This document shows, in pieces, positions 1 to 8,831 of a DNA stretch of 32,323 nucleotides. How positions within the stretch are numbered: position 1 is the stretch's first letter; every line of letters begins with the position of its first letter. The stretch covers positions 1 to 32,323 of the forward strand of contig LWCA01000323.1 of the NCBI GenBank assembly GCA_001642005.1, in the 5' to 3' direction. Below the pieces are notes generated by a model. The model ran no database searches. It worked only from the letters and a program-made list of their open reading frames with translations, and had not been told where the DNA came from. Position numbers and translations under genes: made by a program. This stretch comes from Intoshia linei. Lineage: Eukaryota > Orthonectida > Rhopaluridae.

Positions 1-230
1 CATTGGATGCGATTTAGCAATGAAGTTAAAACTAATACAGTTAAGCAATCCCAAAATGAACCTTTGAAACAAATCCTAACAAGATGATATTTATCGACTC
101 AGAAAAATTCTAATGACAAAAAAAATGTAAAATTTTTATTTTAAAATCCTCAATGTTGTACACATAAATATTTCGTGGACCCAATTCAGACAGTAAATTA
201 TTATTGTTAATTAATTAAATAACATCAAAC
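1..230. other. Makorin intron and unresolved left edge
   Basis: This is AT-rich sequence downstream (minus strand) of the last makorin exon I can define. A donor (AAG|gtttga) opens an intron at 230. Minus-strand acceptors ending in ...cattag and ...gttag lie about 100-170 bases further on, but none is followed by a recognisable makorin RING segment. The next coding exon is therefore either here and too diverged to call, or beyond the window. Confidence 0.4.
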
Positions 231-1094
231 CTTTAAGTGTGCTGCAGCCTTAGACTTTGAGTGTGGGTGAACTTTTTTTAGTCCACAATATTGGCAAATA
301 ATACCGTTATGTAAATCAACACAGTCTTTGTCTTGATAGGGACAATCATTCACCATGTTAAACTTACAAATTTGTTTATTTTCAAGCACTTTTTGTTGTC
401 TTCTAAGCGACAATTCATAATTATTAATGGATACGGCTTGATCAAAAGATATTGGAATATCTTTATGCCTAAATTAATATTTATAAATATAAAATATACT
501 TAAAAACTATTCCTTACATATTTTATGGAATCTCAACGTCACTATGAAAAATTACTAGATAAAATTAAAATCATACCACCGTAAAAGCTACCAATAAGTC
601 ACTAATATATTACATTCCACACATGATTAGTAATCATTGATTACACATTTGTGTAGCATTGAAAACGTATATACTGGTAATTACCAAATACTCAAATACT
701 TACATAGTTTTAGATGGTGACTTATGAGGAATCCTAGAATATTCAATTGCACTAGTACTAGGTTTCGTAAATGGAGGTAAATCATATTTAACTAGAATAT
801 CTTTTTGATTTGTGGAAATGATATCTTTTGGTTTCAAATGGATCAATCTATTCAAAATGTATCCTTATTTACATTTAAAAAAAATTATCATACCTACATT
901 TTTTTCCATATGTGCAAGTGCCCCTGAAATGATATTTACAAAAATCGTTGGAAGGGATTTCATAATTATGTGAGAACGTACATCTGTCGCTCGTGCAAGA
1001 ATTTTTTAAATAATACCTAAAAGTAGTTTAGATTATACAAATATTAGAAATACATGCATGGTAAAAGTTTAGTGTTGGGGGACTTTGAATTCAT
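231..1094 (-). CDS. MKRN1: Makorin (CCCH zinc-finger / RING E3 ligase family), 5' part of gene
   Basis: Makorins are RNA-binding ubiquitin ligases with several CCCH fingers, a Cys-His segment and a RING finger. Four exons join in phase: 1094-1054 (ATG at 1094), 1016-894, 847-704 and 468-231. The first CCCH finger runs from PCMYYL in exon 1 to CTFSH in exon 2. The second starts DFCKYHFRGTCTYGKKC and gets its closing histidine (RLIH) from exon 3. The third (CKF...CPYQDKDC...H) is followed by CQYCGLKKVHPHSKS, matching the makorin-specific Cys-His motif usually written CGLQVLHP. Introns are 37, 46 and 235 nt. Two junctions fall inside zinc fingers yet restore every Cys/His ligand, which supports the model. 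Exon 4 ends AAG|gtttga. No RING is visible, so the gene is cut by the window edge or truncated. The family call is firm; the exact paralogue is not. Confidence 0.82.
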
Positions 1095-1245
1095 TTTAAT
1101 GGTTACATCGAAATTATATCAATGTGTATTTTTTACTATAACAACGGTATCTAATAGACATGTTAGTCCATGAATAGTTCACGATCATTTTAAAAATTCA
1201 ATTTTATAAAAAAAAAAATATTAAAAAATTATCAGTCACCATCTT

Positions 1246-1262
1246 ACTGGTGCGGCACCAGT
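1246..1262. repeat. Short perfect inverted repeat
   Basis: ACTGGTGC is followed after one base (G) by its exact reverse complement GCACCAGT. It is a GC-rich island in AT-rich sequence just upstream of the makorin start codon and is followed by ggtaccggt. It could be a protein-binding palindrome or the end of an old repeat; no function can be assigned. Confidence 0.6.
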
Positions 1263-1493
1263 GGTACCGGTATGACAATTATTTAAGTTATATAAGTTTT
1301 TGCAAGGTTATGCTACATAATTATGCGCCTATCTGCTGTATTGATAATGTGATTTTTTAAACGCTTCCAGCCGTTGCACGAAATGGGAATGTATTACATT
1401 TCCACGATTCATTGTAAATGATGTTGTGTAAAGAATAATTTACATTGCAGAATTGTGATTAATGTTTCTTATTTCAATACGAAATATTTTATC

Positions 1494-2116
1494 TTAATCA
1501 TTTACTGTCCGGTGTTCCATTAATGGAACACTAGATTTAATACAATATAGTGACTAAGTTATATCATGCTTCATTATTATAAAGATGAAATTTGGTAAAT
1601 TAAATTCTCTGCTTCTTCATGGAATTGACATATTTTTATTTTCATAATTAATTATATATACAATTAACAGTTGAATATAGCTGAAAAAAACATGTAAAAA
1701 AATTCATGTTTTGAAATAATATTAAAGTTAATTTAATAAAATGAATTTAATTTTTTACTCTATGTAGTGAGTTTCGATAAATATTTAATAACACAAAATT
1801 ATATTTAAAAGTGTTTGATAATTTTATATATAGAGAATGTTTTGAGTAAATATTGATAAAGGTAAATGTTTATATTCATTGCGTTGTTATGTACACGCTA
1901 CACTCTAATGATTAAAATGTTTTAAGATTTATCAATAGTATAATTTGTGTTTTAGTACCCAATGTTCCATTAATGGAAACACTCCTAATTAGCACGTATT
2001 AATGAACTAATTTTTTTTTGAAGGTTATTAGTGTTAGTTAGCAAAATCCATCGTATATTTTTCTCAAATTTATTTCAGAATCGTGTCATTTCTATGTGCG
2101 GACAGTAAACGGTTAA
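1494..2116. mobile_element. piggyBac-like MITE between makorin and TBCC
   Basis: TTAA at 1494-1497 and at 2113-2116 bracket a roughly 615-bp segment. Its ends are inverted repeats: TCATTTACTGTCCG on the left against CCGTTTACTGTCCG read inward from the right. Over 14 positions, 12 match. TTAA target duplication and a terminal C/G-T repeat of this kind are hallmarks of piggyBac elements. There is no coding capacity inside, so it is a non-autonomous copy. The flanking TTAATCAT is also repeated on both sides. It carries two copies of the palindromic motif TGTTCCATTAATGGAA. It lies between the divergent starts of makorin (-) and the first TBCC copy (+). Confidence 0.72.
1512..1531. repeat. Perfect 20-bp palindrome inside the MITE
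   Basis: GTGTTCCATTAATGGAACAC equals its own reverse complement. It sits directly after the left terminal repeat. A second, slightly degraded copy (TGTTCCATTAATGGAAAC) lies at 1963-1980, about 135 bp from the right end. Subterminal palindromes in a MITE may be transposase-binding sites; that is inference. Confidence 0.85.
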
Positions 2117-2339
2117 TCATAGTTTATTTGTAAATAACCTAATCTAACTAATATAATATATATATAATCTATAATCTAAATGTAAAACCTAGGAATGGCG
2201 AAACAATTTAAAAACCTTGATTTACAATGTCACTTTACGTTAATTCATTGAACAATTGAACATAGTAATACGATTAAACCAGTTTATAATTGTTACTAAC
2301 GTAAATAATTTTAATATATATTTTAAAAATACTCCCAAA

Positions 2340-3214
2340 ATGATGACCAGTTGCTTAGATGGGTGTGTCGATTATACTTTAATAATAGAAAATAAAGTGA
2401 ATGAAGATATTTCAAGATATAACCTACCAGGTAAATTATTGCTCTATTTTTATACCCTTGTAAGGCTTGTAAAGTATATTTTTTGTGTAGCTTATCAAGG
2501 ACAGCTTAAACCTAAAAATAAAACTTAAAGGTTTAATCTCTTTGAACTTATGTATATTGGAAATGTATATTATGTATATCTTACCTAATATTACTTATCA
2601 AAAAAGCATATCAATTTCATCACTCAACAGTTTTAAAATTTAATTAATTAAAATGTATAAATTATAAAAAGTGATGCTTCTTCGACATAAAAAAATTAGT
2701 TGGAGGTGGTTCACGTACGTGCACCAATTGAGAATCACAATCGGTAGTATAAATATTTATTTTGTATTGTAAAGTGTAAAATATAATTTTAGGATCTTCT
2801 CATTCAGTATTACTTCAAAATATTGCAAATTCTTGTGTAGTTTTAAAAGGAAATGCATCCACAATTCGATTAGTTAATATTTATAACAGTCACATTGATA
2901 TTGGTGGCATAAAATACAATGTAACAATTGATAACGCAATGAATAGTAATATCAATGTGGCATGTCAACATATTCGCCTTAAAAATGGAATTGGAACTAC
3001 TATGACACTACACATTACTGGAAGTTGTGAGTTGGAAACCTGTCGTGATGTTAAAATTGGAAAATATAGCCATTTTTACAGCAATGTTAAATATGATTTG
3101 TACATGATTGGAATGAATCCAGACGATAATTATATTAATAGAATTACTGATTTTAATTGGGCTCGCAGCGATATACCTTCTCCAAATTGGTCTTATATTA
3201 ATCTACCTCGATAA
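2340..3214 (+). CDS. Tubulin-binding cofactor C domain protein, copy 1 (N-terminally short)
   Basis: Cofactor C is the GTPase-activating factor that releases folded alpha/beta-tubulin from the TBCD/TBCE complex. Two exons join in phase, 2340-2430 and 2793-3214 (362-bp intron), giving about 170 residues. The C-terminal beta-helix carries VACQHIRL, which includes the Q-x-R holding the GAP arginine finger. It ends in DFNW...DIPSPNWS, the usual TBCC tail. The start is uncertain: ATG ATG at 2340 is in frame, and the frame is open back to a stop at 2241, with possible acceptors at 2265 and 2282. No counterpart of the coiled-coil exon seen in copy 2 was found upstream, where the piggyBac-like MITE ends at 2116. 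It is clearly a paralogue of the gene at 5016 but strongly diverged. It could be a working single-domain protein or a decaying duplicate; the frame is intact. Confidence 0.78.
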
Positions 3215-3927
3215 TAGAAAATTTAAATTTTAAAGTGTTAATAAAATTTTTACCTGTTTATATCTAAAGAACATAGATCTTCACTGCGAAAACCCAAAAT
3301 TGCCCATTACAACTAGTTGTATATTTTTCAGTTTGTTGTACTAATAGAAATTGTTGTTATGAATAGCGCTACTGTATATTGAAGATTTTAAAAAAAATCT
3401 TTTACATGATTATAATCATTTATAATTTCCGCCAAAATCGAAACAGGTAATATTTTTTAATTTACCATGATTATTAGTCAAATTAATAGAATCATAATCA
3501 TTTATAATTCCGCTAAACTGAAAAGGTAAATATATAAATTATATAATGGAATTTAGATAAGGTATGTCTGTCTGTAACCATTTAAACACATGAAAGGCGA
3601 AGAGTTTTAAAAACACCAATGTGTAATATAATTTTTAGAGATTGTGGTTTTATGATAAAATTTCATATTCAGGAATTAAATCCTTCAGGGCACATATAAC
3701 CCAAATTATCTTTTTTTTAATAAAACAAGTCACAGAATTTTTGAAAATATACAATCTGATACAGATTTTAAAATAATCAGCATTATCATAAATTTCAACT
3801 TCAAAAACTTATATCTTCATGGCCAAAACCCAAATAACGGATTATTGTGACAATAAAAATAAAAAAATCTAATAGCTCTAGATTCTAGAATTTCCCAGTA
3901 TACATGCTTACCAATACACCCATGATA
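3215..3927. other. Intergenic repeat-bearing gap between TBCC copy 1 and a Tigger remnant
   Basis: No gene is visible. Part of a dispersed repeat found at several other sites in the window occupies about 3680-3840, and a shorter similar piece lies near 3260-3310. The words tataatcatttataatt...ccgc and aaaggtaaat repeat around 3410-3530. Confidence 0.5.
3680..3840. repeat. Dispersed repeat, copy at 3680
   Basis: The core reads cattatcataaatttcaac, then ttatatcttcatggccaa, then aacccaaat. Matching sequence occurs at about 19550-19620 in the same orientation, and at about 7250-7340 and 22120-22210 in reverse. There is no coding potential and the ends are not clear. The family is not recognised. 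Confidence 0.6.
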
Positions 3928-4874
3928 TACAGTAACACCTGTATATATTGAACACTAACATAGAAAAAATAACTATGTTCATTATAGAGTTTATAGTGAA
4001 CTTTTTATTATCCTTAAAATGCTGATTTTTCCACTTGAAGCGTCATAACAAAGTTTGATCGAATCAAAATATTTTTGAAAATAGTATATTAATACAACCA
4101 AATATTCACGAAAATACTAAGTAAAATTAACAATTTTAATTAAAATTATATTCAATGTTTTAAATTTGTTCTTAATGTAGAAAAATAATCAGTTATTTTA
4201 GCTTGTCGCGACAATTTTTTCGATATTATATCATTTATCAGTATATTATTAATTCCATTCGGATAATTTTCAATGTACCATTGTTGCAACTGTTTAGAAA
4301 TACATAGAGCTTCGTAAGTATGTATTGTCGTTTCAATGGGAGTCTGTGTCATTTGATCCATTTGAAGCTTTAAAATCTTCAATTTTAGAGACATTGTATA
4401 AATCATTTCGACAAATAAAATATAATGTTTCAACCTTTTAAATTCAATCCATTCAAATAGTTTTTCATCTATTTTAGAGGTCTAAAAAAAGCTTCTATTA
4501 CGGATGATCTTATCTTAAATGAGAATATTGTGTGAATTTTTAATTATGCTATTAATGCAGCCAAGAGATAATTTAAATTTCTTAGCCATATCTCGTTAGC
4601 TATGTTTTATTTTCCTCATGAAACAGTATGATTTGTTTTTTTTCCAATTGACAAATTTATACGCTTTTTATCGTTCATTATATAATGTAAAAATAAAGTG
4701 CAAATCATATTAATTTATTTAAATTACAATGAGATTATACAAAGATAGAATATTACTTTCATTTCTAAAGGTGTTCACCGTTCATTACCGTATTGTTCAC
4801 TATACTTATATATTAAGTGGATTTTTTGTTAACAAAATAATTTTTAATGTTCACTATATACAGGTCTGACTGTA
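3928..4874 (-). mobile_element. Deleted Tigger/pogo-type DNA transposon
   Basis: The terminal inverted repeats are CAGTAACACCTGTATATATT from 3930, and CAGTCAGACCTGTATATAGT read inward from 4872. Each is followed by GAAC and flanked by the target dinucleotide TA (3928-3929 and 4873-4874). CAGT-type ends with TA duplication are typical of Tigger/pogo elements. Only the C-terminal end of the transposase remains (4152-4433), so this 943-bp copy is internally deleted. Confidence 0.82.
4152..4433 (-). pseudogene. C-terminal fragment of a Tigger-type transposase
   Basis: About 90 codons are open. The segment with EALCISKQLQQWYIEN and the terminal AKITDYFS resemble the end of Tigger/jerky-like transposases, where a helix is followed by a QxKITDFF-like motif. 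The DDE catalytic core and the DNA-binding domains are absent. It lies inside the terminal repeats of the element at 3928-4874, on the minus strand. Confidence 0.65.
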
Positions 4875-5015
4875 TTTACAATCTGCCAGAATTGCATTAT
4901 ATAACATCGCCATGGTAAACACCATGGTTGAAGAATTTTTTTGCAAGAAACATTTATAAATATTTTTAAATTTTGTTAAGAATAAAGTTTATTTCAATTC
5001 ATAGAGCTGTAAAAT

Positions 5016-5967
5016 ATGAATTCCGATAAACTAAACCAACATATTGAAATTCACAAAAAAATTATATATAAAAAACTGAATGAATATCAAAAGAACAACG
5101 TCAATAATTCCACAGAATTACACAATGAAATAAAGACTTTGTTTCAAAATTTAAAAATGACAATAAAAAAGAATTTATTAAATTCCACCCCAAACTTTAT
5201 AAAAGAAAAGGCTCAAAAAACAATAAAAAATATACAAAGTGAAATAGACAAAGGAAATGTTCAAACGAAAAAATTTACGTTTACAAAAATGCTTGTTGAA
5301 GAATCGGACGAGAAAGAAAAAATTAGTTTTATTTGAAATAATATACATTTTTACATTATTAATTAGAAACAAAAATTGAGGTTCCCAACATTATGCAAGA
5401 TATGGTGCATAATATGGATTATGCTTTACGCATAGAAAACTCTAATGGTGTTGATGATATGATGACATTACCTGGTACCTACTTAATATTATCGATTGTT
5501 ATTTGTTATTTAATTTTACATTGACCTAAATTTTAGGCATATCTAAATCAGCAATACTTACGAACATTACCAATTGTAATTTTGATCTACTTGGAAATGC
5601 ATCGGCTATAACACTGAATAAGATTTACGATTCTAGAATTAACATTGGTGTCATTAAACACAGTATACAGATCAATGATATCAATAACTGTGTAATTAAT
5701 ATGGCAGGACAACAAATCAGAGTGAATAATGCCCATGAATCCACCTTTCGGTTGTACATTTCAGGAAGTTGTATTTTGGAAAATTGCCGTGATATAAAAA
5801 TTGGACCTTTTGAACATTTTTATGAAGATGTTTCACGTGATTTTGATTCTGCAAATTTTAATATAGACTCCAATAACTGGATGAATATTCATGATTTTGA
5901 TTTTCCTCGAACTGATATTCCTTCTCCAAATTGGTCCCGTCTTGACTCTGAAACAAATAAGTCTTAG
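5016..5967 (+). CDS. TBCC: Tubulin-folding cofactor C, full-length copy
   Basis: TBCC stimulates GTP hydrolysis by beta-tubulin in the cofactor D/E complex and so releases native tubulin dimer in the cytosol. Three exons join in phase: 5016-5325, 5367-5474 and 5537-5967, with introns of 41 and 62 nt, giving 282 residues. Exon 1 is a Lys/Glu-rich helical segment that ends with KKFTFTKM, matching the conserved segment that closes the N-terminal domain of the family. Exon 3 is the C-terminal beta-helix with GQQIRV (the catalytic arginine region), NNWMNIHDFDF and DIPSPNWS. The first donor (A|gtttta) is weak but is the only one that keeps phase. Start choice: ATG at 5016 precedes the coiled coil directly. 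It lies 1.8 kb downstream of its paralogue in the same orientation, so the pair looks like a tandem duplication. Confidence 0.85.
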
Positions 5968-6807
5968 CGTCATGGATTTGGATACTTATCATTTTTCATG
6001 TTTATTAAAAATTTTAATGTGAATCGTGTTTTTGTTAAGAAAGATGACTCGTGCGATAAAATAATGATCTGAAATATTGGCATAATATTGAATTAGTCAT
6101 GAATTCTTTTATCTTTAGGTTCATTGTATATTATTTCATTTCTAATTATTTTAAATGTTTGTATCATTTGTTTTTTTACTATTTTTAAGGGATATTGATG
6201 AAACGGCATTTTTATCTTTATGGTTAGCATAACTTGAATTATAGACAAAATAATGAAATCGGGTAAAATTCATTGACCATGGAATGAAATTTACTCTGAA
6301 AGAATTAATATTGAAAAAAAATTAGAAATTTATGAATTAAAACGAATTCAGTAGTAGGGTAGTCAAGACTCTTGACTCAAGAGATAAAAATAAGGGATTT
6401 TTTTTGATTAAGATTTAGAAAAATCTGTTGGAATTCAATAAACTTATTTTATAAATATTTTAATTTAATTTGATTTTGTATTAAACTTTAATTTAAAGAG
6501 AAACAAATGTACTAGATCCAACTCTGGGTACAATTAAACACGACTAACAATACAATTTCCAGATGCAGATGTAGTATTAATGATTTTCATGTCAACTATT
6601 TGTTAAATAAATTTTAGTCAAACTTAACAATAATCCATTATAATGAAGAGAGTCAAATGGAAATACATTAGTAATTTTTATGATGTATTAAATTCAGGTG
6701 ATTTTTGAAGTCAAAGTTTTTGTAAACTTAAATTATTATTATAATATAATACATAAATTATATTAAGTAAAGAATTAAATAAATCATTGAAACTGTCAAT
6801 AAGAAAA

Positions 6808-6900
6808 TGCTACTATTCACTATTATCAATCCTTTAAAGGAGTGGTTCCCAAAATTGTTTCACGTGGACCCGTCATATCACATTACCTTTTAATTTAAAG
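6808..6900. repeat. hAT-end-like repeat shared with kinase intron 4
   Basis: The string ctactattcactattatc, then aatcctttaaaggagtgg, then ttcccaaaattgtttca recurs almost exactly at 11390-11445. The part agtggttcccaaa...gtttca...ggacc...tcat resembles the terminal repeat of hAT elements with CAGTGGTTCCCAAA-type ends. The opposite end was not found, so this is a fragment or a solo end. Confidence 0.5.
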
Positions 6901-7249
6901 TGAATTATTACACCTTAATTCTATTTTGTTAATATTTGCGTAAAGAATTTTAAAAAAAATTAGCCTTAATTAAAGATGTTTCAGAAATATTCAGTATCTG
7001 CTTTCGATGAGTAAAAAATGTATTACAATTATGTATGAATAATTAACTGAATCAGCACTTTAAAAACATTCCGCATGAATTTCACCAACATTGCAAATCA
7101 TTGTAATAAAAATTTGAACAATTTGAATTTAAATTTTTTGAAAATGAAAAATTGCGTAGCAATAAAAAAAAATCTGAAGGAATCAATTATATAGATTTTC
7201 ACCCATATTTTAATTATTGGAAATCTTATGTTTTATAAAATTTTAGGAC

Positions 7250-7560
7250 GTTTCATTTTTAAAATATAGGGTAATTTGTGGTTTTGACCATGAAGGTATG
7301 CGTTTTTGAGGCTGAGCTTAACGACAATGTTAATAATTTTAAAACGTGTCCAAGAATGTATGTTTTATTAAATTTTTGAAACAAAAAGAAAAATTGGGTT
7401 TTGATTCTAAAGGACTCAAATTCTAAAACAGAAAAATAGATAAAAACACTTCCTAGGAAAAGCCGTATTAGAAATTGGATTTTTTAATATAATTGATACG
7501 ACTATCAATTTTTTAAATAAACGGTCACACACAGACATTAAGACAGATTTTACATAAGTA
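7250..7560. repeat. Dispersed repeat, reverse-oriented copy
   Basis: The reverse complement of 7260-7340 aligns with 3780-3840: ...ttcatggtcaaaaccacaaa against ttcatggccaaaacccaaat, flanked by a shared ...cattatcataaattt-like block. The copy may extend to the acacacagacattaagacag segment near 7530, which has echoes at 3570 and 22065. Its boundaries are unclear. Confidence 0.55.
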
Positions 7561-8831
7561 AAAGATCAATTTATTTTTTTTCCCCAATTTTCTAAATTTT
7601 AATTTAGCTTTATAATCATTCCAACAATTAATTTTTCATATAACGATTTTATTTAATTGTCATTTAAAATTGTTTCTGTGAGTTTGAATTTTGAATTTTG
7701 TTTGAATTTGAATCTTTGAATGTTGGCATCCAATTTCCCAAATTTTAATTTAGTTAAAAACAATTCTGTAATCCATTATTAATTGATATGTAAACCAATG
7801 CAACTTTTTTTAAATTTCTCAATAATGACCTCTAAGCAACTTCAGAGCCATTGTTTGAACTAGTGTTATATTTATTTTATTTAAATCATGCCTACCAAAT
7901 TTCGTATATTAACGTAAATAGATATTTCAAATTATTACAGATATATGACATTATTATGTGTATTACAGTTACATTACAGTATTACATGACATTAAAATTA
8001 AATTAAAATGCAACGTATAAAAAATCAATATAGAACTAATTCCTAATTAGGATCTAACACATTCTAAATTAATTTATGGGTAAACCTGACAAAATTGTAT
8101 TAATCTGATGTCTTGTAAGTTTGCCAATAAATTAAAACATTAACATAATTGAGATTCCCATTACCTTTTGAAATTTAACTTTTAATTTACCTACTAATTT
8201 ACCTTTACTTTTACTTATACTATATAATTGTATGAATGTATGCTACATGTGTATAATTCCATTTTTGATAAGTTTAGGATATATGGAAAGGTTATTTAAG
8301 TAAAACATGAGATCAAATAATTCTAATATTAAAAATAATAATATAATAAAATAAATACATGTCTATTTTGAAATGCATTTTGTATATTTGATAGTAATAT
8401 ATGACCCAATTTAATAAAACGATAATTTTAATTGCAAATTGTACAATGTAAATTGCAATTGCAGAGTTATTGAAAAAATTTGAAATTTTTTTAACAAAAT
8501 ATAAACTCGTACAATAATATAATGATTATATTATAAATTTTTGTCCAATAGTTTTAAGTCGCATTCAAGTTAAAATTACACAATTTTTTGATACTTTATT
8601 AAAATTGAATAAAAACCAGTGATATTTTCAATTTTATAAATCAATTGCATTTAATTATACCCTGAAAGGTTTTAGCAAATTAACCTAATTAGAACAATAT
8701 CATTATGTTTTGCTAAGTAACTTTAAATGGATTAAAGTGAATCTATCTACCAGCAACTATAGAGGCTATACATTCAATTTACAAATATAGCATATTTGGA
8801 TCATGCCATAACTCTGCACATTAAGCTAAAA

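Larger units (their letters stand above)
5968..8831. other. Intergenic gap between TBCC and the CDK gene
   Basis: This 2.9-kb AT-rich stretch holds no gene I can support. It contains a hAT-end-like repeat at 6808-6900, a copy of the dispersed repeat at 7250-7560, overlapping short palindromes at 6362-6382, and a purine/pyrimidine-poor run of ttgaatttt words near 7680-7730. The kinase promoter should lie towards its right end, but no element stands out. Confidence 0.5.

Noticed and set aside
225-413. Small stand-alone minus-strand ORF
   Set aside because: It is the third CCCH finger and Cys-His part of the spliced makorin gene. Its apparent stop lies just past a splice donor (AAG|gtttga), and its upstream end continues to an acceptor at 469.
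4152-4433. Possible small host gene
   Set aside because: The sequence matches the end of a Tigger-type transposase and lies within the element's terminal repeats.
5178-5372. Minus-strand ORF under TBCC exon 1
   Set aside because: It is a Phe-rich antisense shadow of the Lys-rich coiled-coil exon.
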